Positions 20,501-35,500 are shown, numbered from the stretch's first letter. The stretch: 64,000 nt of DNA from Symsagittifera roscoffensis (GCF_963678635.1 NC_087065.1:28355254-28419253), one strand, 5' to 3'. Numbers and translations are program-made. Notes: generated from the letters alone by a model not told the origin.

Positions 20501-23500
20501 AAAATTTTTAAGCTGCTTTTTCTCCTTGGTCGCTTGCTTTTGGAAAGTGCTGCTTCGCCTCTGTGTGATGTATTTTAATGGTGTCTTTCTACGACGTGTC
20601 TTTGCGTTACCTGGCTTTGGATAAAAAAACCCAAAACCGTAGTTTCGGCGCGCTTGGCGCGAAGATCAAAAATATCAGCGAGTTTCTATCCATTTAGTTT
20701 AATAAATAAATACTCGTTGTTCTTTCTGGCAATTCTGTTATCGGTAAAATACTTTTAGTAAGTTCAGAATATTTTGTAATGGTTCAGAAACGGGTATCAA
20801 ATTGCTATACATCTTTCCATTTGAATAAGTAATGATTTGACTCAAATTTTCTTTTGCTTTGCAGGTAGTTCATAAATATTCCTGTTTGTAGACTGTCTGA
20901 ACGCCTTCAATGCGCGGTACCATGTTACTGCGCAGCCCATTTTATGACTCCGCGTTTGAACTGAAAATATCCCTATTATCGTCAAAAGAAGACACCTGCC
21001 GATAAGGCGCTGTGCAATGTAAAAACAAAGGCTTCGGTGTTGTTATAGAAAGCTGCTCGGCCAGCAGATCAAAAACAAACATCAACTGTTTTTCCTTTTA
21101 TTTATTTTACAATATTTTTTCAACGATATTTGAGATTTTGCGGTTTATAAATTTTGCGGTGTAAATAGCTAGTTTCTACACGGAGAAAGAAGAAACTTAA
21201 TGGAAATATTCAAATTAATTTAAATTGTCCAGAACTTCTGAAGCATGCGGTACAGTGGTTTTTAGCTTTTTTCTCATGTCTAACCAATTTGACCTAATTT
21301 TGGACTATTGCTTTAAATAAAATTTTATTTAATTTAATCAAACTGCTCATCACTGTTTTTTTATTGTTTCAAATTTTTGAGTTTCTAAAATGAGTGTTCC
21401 TACTGATGTGGAGTTTTCGACGTAATGTTTTCAGTGGAGCAGCTCAGAAGTGTTCAATGCTGTAAAAGTGTTCTGTTGGCTGATTCGAATACGACGAAGG
21501 GAGCAAATGGTTCTTAATTTTGTTCGGAATTGGCAGTTTTAAGAGCAGTTGGAAATCTGGTACTATAATTGAAGTGACATATTTGGATTAAAAAAGGTTA
21601 AGTTACCTTTCCAGTGGATTTGAAATGGTATCAATATTCCTTGAATGCGTTCTGATGAGGTAGAAATTTGAAGTAGAATAGTGTGCTCTGTTTTATATGG
21701 TGCAAATTTTCAATTCCATTAGACCAACTTTTCCTTCTCAATCAATGAGAGCGTATGCCAGCTTTAGCGTTGCAAATGCTTAGAGCGATATATATCAAGT
21801 CGTGTATTGCTCAAGGAATTTAATCTCACCTTGACTGCAATTTGCTCGCTGTGCCTGATTTGGTGGTCTTGTTCATTTTTACTTCATTTGTGAGACGTAC
21901 AAAAAGCAATTATATATTAATCAACTCTCAGCATTGAATGCTTTCGTCGCTGATTCGAATTCCATCTGTGCAGACCCATTTTTAAACCTGGTGGCTAATT
22001 CTAGTTTCTTTCTAGTGTTTATTTGAGTGCTCGTGCAAGCATTGATTATTTTTGATTGAAGTAGCCCACTGGATATTTTTTCACCTTTTATATTCGGAAG
22101 GTTAACTCATATCGAACTGTTGTTGTAGGTTCAAGCTGTCATTTTGATCATTTTGGTTGTTGGTTTTCAAATCAATAAAAAACGATTTGAAGAAAAAAAT
22201 GAATCTTCTGGCTGCACGCGAAGACAAATATGGCATATAAGCAAGAGCTGAGTGTTGGTTTCATTCAAATGATTTTTCCAAACTTGTTAAATATTCATTA
22301 CCTCTTTCAAATAAAAGCAAACATCCTGCAATGAAGGTTGCCTTCCCCATTTAGAATGAATTGCTACCTAGCCTGCGTTCAAAAATAAACATCTTATTCC
22401 CTCTCAGACCGATTAAAACAGTCTTCTGTTCACCTGGCCTGTCTGTTTGAGTTTGCGGCATACAGTTTGATACGCCGGCTTTCTAACTTAATATATTGCT
22501 AATGCATACCGCAAAATTTTCCTAAAATTACTGACAAAATTACTGACAAGCTGACATTCAAATCAACAATTACTAAGATTGTAAATTGAAAATTCATAAC
22601 CTGGCGATTTCAGTTTGAAAGTACTCGGATCAATAATATGTTATCAAATGTGGAACAATACGATCCAACAAAGATGGATCTAACATCGAGATAAAAAATC
22701 TGGCAGTTGAAGTTTGTTGAGTGGATACCAGATGCTACATGTTCCATCTCCCCCATTTTGACTTCCGCTTCACTGCACAGTTTCAAATTTGCTACATGCC
22801 ATATAATTAAAGTATAAAAACTGATGGTTTTCAGTTTCGTCAGATTTTGCTGTGTGGTTCGCGTCACTAGATTGATACGTCTTCATTACACTGCTATTAA
22901 AATTTGGAGACCAATTGAAACCCAATTTCAGTATTCTTATTCGCTATTATTAATAGCATCTTGAAATTTTACCCGTTTCAGTTGCCTTTATTTTTCGTGA
23001 AAATACTTAGTTTTTCTTTGCGATGGAAAATGCAGGTGAATATTTTTGTTTTGCACCACAAATTAACCATGCTTCAGTATTCAAGGATTTATAGCCATGC
23101 GTTATTGGTCCGAGTTGCGAAAAAAACTAAGGAATATTTATGCTTGGAGTAGTTTCAAAAGTGTATAAGAACAGTGATTTGTCTTTTATAAAGGTCGTGG
23201 TTATTTTTTGTTTTCAGGAAACTCTTAAAAATTGTAATACTTTCAAATATTAAAGTGTAATACACAATCGTTGCGTAGTGTGATAGTACCGTGCAACTTT
23301 TGTCTCAAACATAAGTTGCAAAGAAAAGTCCTACTTTTGTTAGCCCTTTTGATATATTGGCAGCATAATACCATGTGTTCAGTACTTTGATTAGTAATAA
23401 GTTAACCCAGTTGATGCTTGTTTAATTCATCAGTTGAATCAATAAAAACTAATTTGTTTCATACTTGAGTATTTTTCTTCTCCAATATCTTCATTTATGT

Positions 23501-26500
23501 TTTCAGATTCATATATTTTTCCTTGTCTTTGAAGATCACAAATTTGTCCTTCATTTGATAAAACGGGCAGTGCTGAGTAACCAAATTGGGTTCGTTAACT
23601 GTCCCCTCACTGTTTCTGGTGTTTCATATTTTAATTCTCTTTATATGCAAATTTACCATTAACAGTGAGAAATAAATTCTTTCTTTCTTTCTTTCTTTCT
23701 TTCAATCTACAGTAAAACAAATAAATGTGCATTTCTGAAATTTTCCGACTCATTTTGCGAGATTTTTGAAAAGCTTAGTATATTGATTTCAACAAAATAG
23801 GGTCTTGTGGTCAAAATAAACAAATCAAATCGTTCGATCTAAAAAAGGTTGCTCACTCCACGATCGCGGTTCATGGTTGGCCTCGAATCATCGACTTTTC
23901 TAGTGGGAGGATAACCTAACTTTACACTGGTTTAGATAAGACAAATGGCAGTGCCGAAGGAGCTACAGCACCTCAGCTTCTCTCTCATTCCTCGCAAGGG
24001 AAAGCGATTCCGCTGTACGAAGACGAAGCGGAACAGAGACCCATGGTGAGTTCTATTCTGTCCAAACTGATCGACTACAGTTCCACTGTGCAGAATGTGA
24101 GCACTCGGAAGACAGAAACGCTCAACGCAACTAACGAGGCAGCAGCTGGAGGGCAGAAAGAGAATAACGCAGTCGACAAGCCGAAAGTGCAAGCAAAACA
24201 GGTCCACTGTTTTCTATTTTTAGTTTTTGATTTATTTTTCAATTACCGTTTCAAACTTTTCCTGCGAGCCTTGTCATTGCACGAAATGAAGACACTTCTT
24301 GTCGGTCGTGTTTTTTTTCCAGGAAACTCTGTAAAGTTTTTCACGCTCAATTTTGATTAATCTTCGTTAATCATAAAGATTCTTGAGTGATTTAAAACCC
24401 CTATTTGTTGAAAACTTAAAATATTTGGTCGTTTTTTTTTGGTTTTCTTGATTTTTTTTTAAGTTTTTTTAGTTTCCAAAATTTGATTGAAAAAAAATCG
24501 ACGTAGTCTCGACGTATTCATACTTTAAGGTCATTGTGAACACCGAAACCTTTGTTTGATGTAATTACAGAATACCACCTTATGCCAATTTGTCCCTTTA
24601 ACTGATATAAAACTGCCTAGAACTCCCACTGAAGTTTAAAGTAAGCGAATGTTAGAGAGTTGTTTTTACCAGGACGTGTATTTAAAAAAAATTAATTGGG
24701 TTGGCGTGAATTTATGCGCTCTTGAATTTTATTAACGTTTGTCCTGTTTCCTCAATTTGTCTTTAGGAGCGTTGATATATGTCTTTCAAGGATGAGAATT
24801 TAAGCAAAATGCCAAAAAACGGAAGCTAGAATATGTCTAAAAATGCCAAAAAACTGATTGAAGCTAGAATATGCCTTTTTCAAAATTGAACATTACAATG
24901 CTGTGCAAACAATGCAGCGTTATAACAATGCTGTGCAAAGACAAGATAGCGTAATCAGAAAATTATATAGTTCGTTTTTTTTCTCGTTTGTATTTAAATT
25001 TGCAATTATTTTGGTAAAAAGAAGACAAACGCTCGTATCGAAAAATGTGAAGGTCAATATAAATGTGATCGACATATGATTTTGATTATGGGTTTTAATT
25101 TTAAGATTTCCCTGTGGAATGATAAAAAAAAATTGTCAATTTGATTGCGCCAATTTTAATCTTTTGCGCACATTTGCTTTAAGTTCGATTCAAGATCATT
25201 TTCTAAAAGGAAGGTAATTTACGCTGTACAATTCAGAACGTGGAAAACGTGAATGACTTCTAGGCTCGAAAATGGGTTGATATCATCAAAAAATTTTCAG
25301 TCTTTTTTGATGTGGAAGTTAAGAAAGCTTTTTTCTTGAAAATCGTAAAACAATTCAGTTTTCGTCCTTTTCCGCGTTCATTATACTTCTCGAACTATCT
25401 GATTGCTTTTTTTTATGTCGAGTTGACCAATTGGAAATGGTAAACTGAAAAGTTATTGCTCCGATTTTCCCAGAAAATGATGGAATATTTGTGCTCAGAT
25501 TGTTGTTTTTCTCTAAAGTTTTTTTCTTAACTAGCTTTTTCTGACAAAAATTGATGCAATAGTCTGAAAGCTATTATACCATCTGGAAGCTATTGATGCC
25601 CTGAGCTGAAAGCTGAAAAGATATTGCACCTGCATCCATTTTTATGTAGTTATTCGGCATGAGAAGTACTATTTTGGTTAAATTAACCCGCGATATTTTT
25701 AGTCCTTTTGAAGTGTGAGCGGCGAATTAAATCAACTCAAATTGAAATGAGAAATACATGTTTTTTCAAATGGGACGCGAAATTTTTAACATCAAACTTC
25801 AAATAGCGTGTGGGGGATAAAAAAATTTTCAAAAAAAAACGAAAACTTATTTTCTTTAAATTTGACTTAAGATAGGTAGTGTACTTGTTTGTAGTCGGGA
25901 ACTAGAGTATTTTCCGTGAACAACTTTTCTTAAAAATTTGCACGGAACTTGCAGATATAAACCTTATATAAAAGCGTTTGTACCACAACTTGAATCATAT
26001 TACATAATATTTACCTTTGCGAGAGCAAGGGTATTACAATCTGGTACAAGAATTTTTTCCCGTAAATAACTTTAGGGACAGAATGGTCAAAATTAGAAAT
26101 GGTAAATTTAGGCTCAAGCCTTAATGAATTCTAATTTCGTTGCGTCTCCGGCACTCTTGGTCTGGAGGTAACGAATACGCCTGGGACGGCCTAGTTTTTA
26201 TCGGCTTACTGACCTAATTTCTATTCGTTTCAAGGAAATCAAAATTGGTATGCTCACCTCTAGATCGCACGAAATGCCAAAAAAGTTTAATAGAAATTCT
26301 GATGCAAGTTTTTCATGTTACAATTTTTATTTTCGGCTTGATAGGTTTTGGCCTATATTATATCGGTTTATTGACGTCTTTCGACGAGCGAAAAGAATTT
26401 GTTTAAAAAGGGTTTCGCCAAGATGTTTTTCGGCTTTGTTACCATTTGGTAATTTTTTTTCTTATGCTTATTTCACATTTCATTGTCCTGGCATGTTTTA

Positions 26501-29500
26501 TTTAAAACAAGTCTTATTTTTTTTATTGATCTAGTTATTTCGACTTTTTCGAAATTATTGATTTTTTTTCTGTGTAAATTTTTGTTTCTGACATTCAATT
26601 GAAGAAAGCGTCGACTTTTTTGGGTTTATGATGTTCGTTCTATTTTTTGTCGGCTAACTTTCGTTTTTTTTGTATGAAAGTTTTTTGCTCATTTTTTGTG
26701 GCTTTTTTCCACTTGGTAATTATAAATGCAAATTCAATCAACCATCCGGCCCATAAGTAATTTAACTGCTTGAGACGGTAAAAGCTTGTAGCTCAAATCC
26801 GAACGCTACCTGTTTTCTGTGAACTAGGAGTTATCTGCTTTTTGGACTAACGTCCGTCTGTTTCTTTTAGTGGGCTTATTTCCCATCGCCGGACCTTTTT
26901 GAAGGGTCATTTTTCTTCGAAGGTGCTGTAATACCCATGCTTGCGACGACAAAACCCGGGAGTTCAATTCCAGTTTTTTTTTGAAGGTTCAGTTTTCCAA
27001 GTGTTGTAACGCTCATGCATGAGACGACAAAGCCCGGGAGTTCGATTCCAGTCGAGACCTGTTTTTTTGCCAACTGAAATGTTTTGGCTAGTTTTGTTTA
27101 TAGTCTGTCTGCTTAGTTAAGTCGGCTTAGTTCCGCAGTAAGGTTTTTGAAAATTTGGCTTCTTACTAGCATTTTGAAAGCTCCTTGAAATTTTATATGG
27201 TGCACGTATTTATGTTCCGGATATTTGCGCTTTTGTTGCAATTTTTTTAAAAAACTTTTTGTTTTTCATTTGATTTTAATCACAGACATTCATTTTCCTA
27301 TCGCAAGTGGTGCTTCACCTGTGCAAAATTTTTAAATGAAGTTTAAAAACAAAAATAGTTTCGGACTCGTGTTTTTCTTCAGATTTTGTCGGCTGTTTTT
27401 TTTTCTTATTTCCAACTTTTTTTTATCTTAGAAAGCCTGGAAATTGAAGAAGCCCAACTTCGCGAGCTCTTTTTTGGTTTTTCAATTAAATATTTGTTTG
27501 TTTTTCATACAAGTCTTCCATTTTTAACTAACAGTTGTTACGACTTGAATTGGAACGAGAAATTGACGTTTGCGATTCGTACGAGTAATGAAATTGGAAC
27601 ATCGTTTTTCCAGGTGAAAAATTTGTCTAGTAGAATCACGAATCTTTGGATACCTCTTTTCATAATCAATTTAACTTCTACGTTTATAATGCAAGAATGG
27701 AGGTAATGAACATCCCTGGTATGTTTTGTTGGCTTTTTGATCTTATTGTGCATTTTTTGACGAGTAAAAAAAACATTTTTCAGTTTTCCAGTAGAGTGGG
27801 TTTTAAAAGCTTCAAGTTTTGAAACATAATACCCCAACAAAGTTCTATATGGTATTTGTTTTGTTTTCGGCTCAACAGGCAAAAGTATTGTCGGCTTAGT
27901 TACGCTCGTCAAGTAAAAGCTGGTGATTGTGGTGATTTAATACTGGTGATTGTGTTTTTCGGCAGTTTTTCTGATTTTTTTTAACCGTAGTGTTTTGTCT
28001 CATATAATCAAATCGCGAGTTAGCAATACTTGGTTTGCTATGCATAACAAGTGTCGCGAAGCTCCGCTTCGTCTATGAGTCATTTTTTTCATCGGGACTT
28101 CGAAAGATCAGTTGCCCTTGCTTGCAGTGCAGCCAACTCCGGAGTTTTTAACAGCAGATCTTTTTTATCTACGCAACAGATTTCTACAGCAATCGTCAAT
28201 TCTGCTTATAAGAGAATGATCAGAAGTTGCCAAGAAACATCAAAACTTGAAAATTTAATAGTCAACTCCTGGGGCTACTTGCTCCATTTCATGTGCTATG
28301 TTCAATCCTACCATTTCTTAATGCCAATGAATCAATTAAAGACACTTATTTAGGTAATCTGGATTTCTTTAAAAAGTTTTGTTTCAGCTGATTTTGAGTT
28401 TCAGTGGTTTGATTTTCTTGTTAAGTTCTCTACAAATTCATTCTAAAAGTAAGTCTCATTATTTCTCTGGTTAAAAAGCTGAAAGTAATGATAAACGTGA
28501 TTGACGTTCAGTTTTGAACACGGATTTCAAGATTTCCAAGAGAAATATGAGAAATGCTAATTATTCAGTTTTGTCTAACTGGGTTATTTTTTTTCGAAAA
28601 ATGTTCATTATCAATTGTTCTTGAAATTCACAAAGTTTTAAGGCCATTTATTTTTTATTCGGAGCCAAGAACGTAGTTCAGACTCTTCTAAGGTCGCGGT
28701 GATTTTTCTATCTTTTTTTCAGGAAAAGTCTTAAATTTTGCTGTGGCTCAAATTTGCTTTTTCGCGTTTTGACTTGTGATTTTTTTTAAGTTCAGTGCAT
28801 TTCCATTGTTAAAAGGAAGGAAAGCTCCACCATTAAACAGCAAAAATTAAAAGGTCACAAAAAACTTGATCGACTTCTAATTTCGAATATGGAATTCTGT
28901 TATCAGATTTCCCTGCGAAATACAAAGTTTGCCTATTGATCATGTTTTCTCAAATTGGTTTAATTGTTTTCTCAAATTGGTGTAATTTTATCAAAAGAGC
29001 TCCAATCATAAACTGTTCGTGAAATTCAAAGAGATTTGAGGGAATATACATATATTTCTTTAAAACTTAGAAGTTGAAGTTGTTTCAAAAAACAAGTCAG
29101 TTTTTTTTCTCTTTCCTTGTGTTCATTGACTCTTCCGCCTGTCTGTTGGCTATGTTTGAAAAAGTAGTCATTATTAATTTCTGCTGTTTGCACTGTTTGG
29201 ACTTATTTTTTGTTTAGAAGAAAAAAATAACCAAGGATGACCAATCACCCGATTCATCAACGGATCTATGCATCTCCAAATCTAGCTTGGAATTTTTCAT
29301 TTTTGGGTGATCGAATGACGAGAACTTTTTCCAAAAAAGTTCAAACTCCAGATTTATTTTTATTCAACTTAAATCTCTGTTGTAGCCGCAGCTAGGTACC
29401 GTGGTTGGAGTATATCTGCCCACGATGCAAAACATCTTCGGAGTGCTTCTTTTCCTCCGACTGGCCTGGATAGTGGGCGAGGCAGGCATAATACAGGCAT

Positions 29501-32500
29501 TCTTCATCGTATTACTCTGTTGCACATGTGTAAGTTACACTGACTCATTTTCAGCATTTCTGCAGTTAAGCAAAACTTAAAGATCCAATTTTAAAATAAT
29601 CAAGTACAGTTACTTGCTGGGGAGCGGTGGTGAAGTGGTTACGTCTCCGCCTCACAATCGAAAGGTCGGATGTTTGAGGCCCACGATGATCCGTGCTTGT
29701 TGTTTGAGGGTGAATAAACATTACCCAGCCCAGAAAAATAGCCCAAAAAATGCATGTTTATCTTAACCAGGGTTACAGCAGCGGTTCTCAGTGAAGAGCT
29801 GAACAATTCGTATGTTGGTCCTTTCCCTTGTGGATAAATCGTCTTAAGAACGTTTTAAGGAATTGACTGCTAGTGGTAATACGTACCAGTGGTGCACAAA
29901 CAAATTATCACAGCTTTAACTTTCGAAAAGTTAAGCTGACAAAATGATCTCATGCACTTAGCAGTTCTGTAGAACATTCCATACCAATTCCATCTCCCCC
30001 TGAAGCATGCCCGTTCGGTCGTTGAGGAATAGCGGTTACTCAAGGGCTTTACTTTGGTGAATTAGGGATAGTATTATATGGTGTTCTTTTGCCGTTGATA
30101 GCGTGCAGTAAATTTAATTTCAATTTAAGTTGTCCTATTAGGTGATTGATTAGGAACACAGGCTAGAGGTTGAAGCTATTACCGTTCTACCGCTACGGAT
30201 TTAAATTTAATACTCATTCATCTCCGGTTGATTTGTGCGAAGTGTCTGCTTGAATTACCATTCATGAAGATATCGGGAAATTATTCATTTTTCATCGAGA
30301 TTAAATGTGTTCGATTTGGAGTTATCGATGAATATTTTAGAGGCTATTGCGTTTCCTCATTTAGTGGATACCTGTTTTTATCAAGCATCATAATAAAGAT
30401 TGATGGTGGTCTCTGAGCGTTTTCTGACAAAAGGAACTACTGTAGCTCGCTTCGCTTGTTTCATGCAGGCTGAAAACTTATGCTTTCTGCACGGTCGTAC
30501 TAATTAATCTAGCGAATTTTCCCTTAAGAACCATAAAGCAATACAAGCAGTTTTAAGTAAAGTATGGAAACGTTGCCTTCTCACTGACATCTCATTTTCA
30601 CTGCAATGAGGCTTAAACAATATATAATTTTGCACTTTTTTTAGTTGGCCACTACGATTAAACTGTCTGGTATTTGTAGGGTACCAAACTATCATTTCAT
30701 ATGCAAACATTTTAAGACTTATCGGAAAGCGCTTCCAATAATGTCTTTCAAAATTGGCCTTAAAAACGTCAAATTAATTTCATTTGACCAGAACATCTAA
30801 CAATTTCGCGAGAATTTTTAAATTAATTTTGATGTAACGAAATTTAATTGACATGTTGACCTTAGGGGTGTGAGGTACTACAGTAAAATGCAATCTTGAT
30901 GTCACAGAGTAAGATTCCAACCTAGCAAAATGTCGTTCATCCGATCTAGCAAAATTTCATTTCTAACGTTCAATATAAAATAGCAGCCTTCAAAACTATC
31001 AGTTGACAGCGATAACTGAATCAGAGAATAGCGTGAAGAGCATAACAAAACTCGTTGAGCTGAATCAGATTGTTTCGTCCATTAAATATTAGCGGGATCT
31101 ACTTAACTATCTCTCCGCCCCATCCCCTTTCAAGAAAGGGGGGGGGGAGAGATTGTTAAGTAGATTACTTGCAGCGAATTTTCGACCAATCAGAATGCAG
31201 CAAAGTTCGAATTTACATACAACGCTGTAGTGCGAATTTACTGTTTTTATTTACAGGGGTGGATATTCTTTAGTAGCTACAATAGGGGGGGGGGGGAGGT
31301 AAAATTGTTAAGTAGATCCTGTTCGCGGATAGTGGGTTTTGCATTACTGTATCGCCTATTAAATTGACTAACGAATTGTTGGAAAGGGTTACAACGGTGG
31401 CCGCGGCAAACCCGGTTTGCTGAAAACTAATTCTTTATTGCGTTATAAAGTAGAGATTTGTCTCTAATCTATTGCTTGATCTGAAGCCACCATCCGACCA
31501 TTCCACAAGCTTTGTTGCTGAAAATGTACTTGTAATCCCTAAAAGACCACCTTTTTTGTTTTAGACGATGCTGACAGCAATTTCAATGAGTGCAATCGCT
31601 ACCAATGGATATGTGCCAGGTAAAAATAGTTTTTATTTTTTAATCATGCCAGTTTTGAATGCTATTGACATAAAATTGACACTTGTCTTTGATGTCTTTT
31701 TACGATGAGAAAATATCAGTAAATGATGGTTATTTGTAGAGTTATCTTGTTGTTGAACCATTGAATAAAATGTAAAGCCATGGATGAACAAATATATTAA
31801 GGGTGGTTTTTATTCAAGGTCAATAACCGTAGTCAAGAAAATTAAACGAGGTTGTGATGATTCTTGGTTGTTTAAGAGTCGATGAACGTAGAGTATATAG
31901 GGCGTGATGATATATTTGTGATGATTTTTTTTTATTTTCAGGAAAAGTCTTGAACTGCTCCAATAATTACAGAAAAGCATTTATACATATTAATGCATTT
32001 ATGAATGTCCTTAGGTATAGGTGCTTTTTGAGTTCGATTCAAGTACTTTTGCTAAAAGACTGCTCTCCAAATATGAAAGCGGAACGCGATCAATTTCTAG
32101 TTTCTAAGGTAGAAATTAGTTTTAAGAGCCGATGAATGTAGTTCAGACTCCTTCATAGGTCGAGATGATTTTTTTTCAGGAACAGTCTTAAAATTTGTTC
32201 TGGCTCTAATTTTCTGGTTTCTAAAAGGAATTTAATTTTAGATTTCACAGCGAAAATAGCAGCAAAACTGTAAAGGCTACGAAAAACTTGATGGACGTCT
32301 GATTTCGTAAATGGTAATTAATTATCAGATTTCCGGGCGAAATAAAAGTTTTACGTATTGATCCAGTTTTCTCAAATTGGGTTAATTTTAACAACAAAGC
32401 GTCCATCATAAATTGATCTACAAATTCAAAAAGCTTTAAGGTCATCTATTTTTTTCTTCCTAATTCAAAAATTGAAGGCTCTTGAAAATTAAGTCCGTTT

Positions 32501-35500
32501 TTTTATATTCCTTGCGTTCATTATTCTTTTCCAACTGTTAGTTGGCTATGTTTTAGATTCTCAGCGGAATATAAACTTTAGCTATTAATCCCGTTTTCTC
32601 AAATTAGTTTTATTTTATCAGAAAAGTGCCAATAAAAAATCGTTCTAGAATTTCAAAGAGCTTCGAAGCCATTTATATTTTCTTGGAAATTTGAAGCTGG
32701 AAGTTGTTTTTCTGTTTCTCTGCGTTCATTGACTATTTGTCAACTGTCTGTGGGCTAGTTTGCCTTCACGCCAATTTCGATTTTTGAAGTTTTGACTTTT
32801 CGTTTCTTTGGGATTTCAATTCAAATTCATTTACTGAAGGAAGTCAAATTGCGATTGCCAATTGCGGAATCGGTGCGAAAGGAACTTGATCAAATTCTTG
32901 GTTCGAAAGTGGATTTACTTTTTTCAATTTTTGCGGAATAAAATCATCATTTGATCCAGTTTTCTCTAATTGGGCTTTTTTGTATAAGAAATTTGGACAG
33001 AATGGTTTTTGAAAGTTGAGGAGCTTTAACGAGGTTTTTTTCTTGAAGTTTCGAAAGTTTCTGTAAAGTGAATCTTTTTTCCAGTTTCTTTCAGCTCATT
33101 GTCAATTTATAATTTTGCCTCAGTTATTTTCTGATTTTGCTCAAATTGGGTTAAGTTTATCAGAAATAGTGTCAATCATAAATTGTTCTATAATTTCTAA
33201 GAGTTTCAAGGCCATAATTTTTTTTCGAAATTTGAAAATGAGATTTTTTCAAAAAGAAACAAGTCAGTATTTTTCCTGTTGACTTGCGTCCATTAAACAA
33301 CCAAAGCTTGTGTGATAGTATGAATTCTCTTTTCTTTCAACCTAAATCGCAAATATTAGTGTTCATTTTGATCAAAAACCAGCTATTAAGTACAGCCAAT
33401 GCTAAGGATAATAACACAGACTATTATATTATAAATAGCATTTTGGCTTCCAGGTATCATGGATCTGTAGAGTAGAGGTAGGGAAGGAGACCTGCGACAA
33501 AATAGGAGGGTTCGAACCTGGGCAAGGTCGGATGTTTGTAATGAATTTTTTCGTATACTAGTTAAAATGCGTCCACTCTATAAATTGAGGCATGTTAGTT
33601 AATAATTTATTTTCAAATTGACTGGTAATGCTAATGCGTCATAATTGGCTTGCGTCACTTAGCAATTATGTGGACTCATAATTGACGTGCGTCACATAAG
33701 AAGTTTTGTAGACTCAAAGTTTTACTCATTCAGTTTTTCCCAGTAGCGTTATCGGTCGTATTTTTGCTTGTGTATGCGAAGTGCAACTTCGCCTCTGTGT
33801 TGATTCTTTTCCAGCTGTCTGTTGGCTATGTCGTTTTTCGAAGCTTACCTTTCGCATCAGTTCATTTCACAAAATGTTATTAAACAGGTACCCCTAGCTT
33901 AAGTTGGACCCCTAAGGTTTAACTATTGTGAAGCCGAAATGGCGCAAATGCTAGGACGTGTAACGGTGAATCTAGAGGTCGGTATTCGATCCCGCACCTT
34001 TCAGAATTATAGTTATATCTTTTTTTTTCATTTCTTAAACTTTTAGAGCTACGTAGTGCCTTTTTCTCGCTTATGTTGGCAAAGTGCAGCTTGGCCTGTG
34101 TTTTAAAGTTCCTGCCAGTTTGTTTTGATTTGAAACTATGCGTGTTGCTATTGTTCAAAAATTAACATTAAATCGGTAAGGTTTCAGAGATTAGGCGGTC
34201 TGAAAAGTGCCGTGCCTTTTAATGTCATTTGAATGGATTTTCTACTCGAGACGCCATTTTAATCTGTTTATGAAGAGTCGATGAACATAGTTCAGACTCT
34301 TATATAAGTCGCAATGATAATTTTTATGTTTCCCAGCGAACTAAAACCTTTATTTATTGTTTCAGTTTTCTCAAATTTAGTTAAATTTAGCAAAAAAAGT
34401 GCTGCTAGTTTTGAATTGTTTAAGAAATTAAAAGAGCTTTAAGGGAATCTATTTTCTTTGAAATTCGATAAGTCAGTATTTTTTTTGCTTACTTGTGTTC
34501 ATTGACTCTCTTCCAACTGTCTGTTGGCTGTGTTCTATTAAATTAGCGATTGCATTTATGAAATTTTAAAATAAAAAAGGACAATTACAAAGCTATCTAA
34601 GATTGTTGTGGATATCTTGCATATTATTGGCATGGAAAATGAAATGTTTTTGTTCTTAAATCACGGTATTAGTTTGTTTTGCAGCTTGTCTTTTTGTCGG
34701 TAAATCAGTTTTTGGTGAAAATGTAACGTTTTTTCAACTTCAAGTTTCCAGCTTTTAAAACAAGATGAAAGTGGATAAAGTAATTGTAAAATGGTTTTGT
34801 CAATGTTCAAAAGTTGACATGGGTGATTTTGTGTAGCGGGTGGGTCCTACTTCATGATCTCGCGTGCTCTGGGTCCGGAGTGTGGGGGAGCAGTGGGTGT
34901 GCTGTTCTTCATAGGCACATCGTTCGCAGCCGCCATGTACATCATCGGTGCAGTCGAGATACTTCTCGTGAGTAATATCACCCGCCGATCCATAGGTACG
35001 GAAATCTGAAACTTAGGTTTTCCTTATTTTAGATTCTTTCATAAGTATTCGTGAGCAAAAATACTTGCTTTTCTCTAAATGATTATCTCTTGAAACCACA
35101 GTAAGCTAGTAAACAAAGAACTAGAACTAAGCTTAAATACTTGAATTAAACTAAAAATGTATATGTCGTTGCTGTGCTAGCACAATTATAATCGCAAAAA
35201 AACAATGAGTGGTTTAGTTGTTTATTGAAATGTAACAATGGAAGCGAAAAGTGTAATACGCTCTAATTCACTGCGCATGCGTTGTGAAATTTCACAAAAA
35301 ACAGCAATATTTTTCGTCACGTTTATGAAAATTATTTTCCAAAATGAAACACGGCTGAAAAAGCTTTGATGTGAGCCCACAATCGGTTCTCGTATAAGCC
35401 ATCTTTGAGAGACTTGAAAATGGGTGAAAACACCGTGGAGCAAAGTACCTCCTCGCCCCTGGGGTTGTCGAAACAATAAAGTTTGGTTGGTATAGATCTT

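Larger units (their letters stand above)
17877..23935 (+). other. KCC intron 2 (6.1 kb), repeat-rich
   Basis: Contains a full hairpin-to-hairpin repeat (18490-20036) with two monomers of about 168 bp, and the stretch 20860-21080 of less A+T-rich unique sequence that could be regulatory. I see no other gene. A TTCT microsatellite lies at 23677-23703. Confidence 0.6.
24202..29385 (+). other. KCC intron 3 (5.2 kb)
   Basis: Repeat-derived: a 5' hairpin near 26013-26030, a second tRNA-like pair at 26957-27051 (two box B-like sites about 80 bp apart), a 3' hairpin at 28056-28072, and a family A copy at about 28662-29150. A short imperfect tandem (AATGCC...AGAATATG, twice) lies at 24807-24875. No coding sequence is recognised. 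Confidence 0.6.
31620..34836 (+). other. KCC intron 5 (3.2 kb), built largely of degenerate family A repeats
   Basis: Between about 31868 and 33280 at least five successive, diverged copies or partial copies of the family A block (TTTTCTCAAATTGGGTTAA, AATTGTTCTA, AAAGAGCTTTAAGG) lie head to tail. tRNA-like box B sites follow at 33509-33520 and 33981-33995, 3' hairpins at 33776-33792 and near 34080, and another family A copy at 34266-34535. Confidence 0.6.

Noticed and set aside
21391-21425. Alternative KCC first exon starting ATGAGTGTTCCTACTGATG
   Set aside because: Its only nearby donor (GTAATG) leaves phase 2, while exon 3 needs phase 1, so it cannot join in frame.
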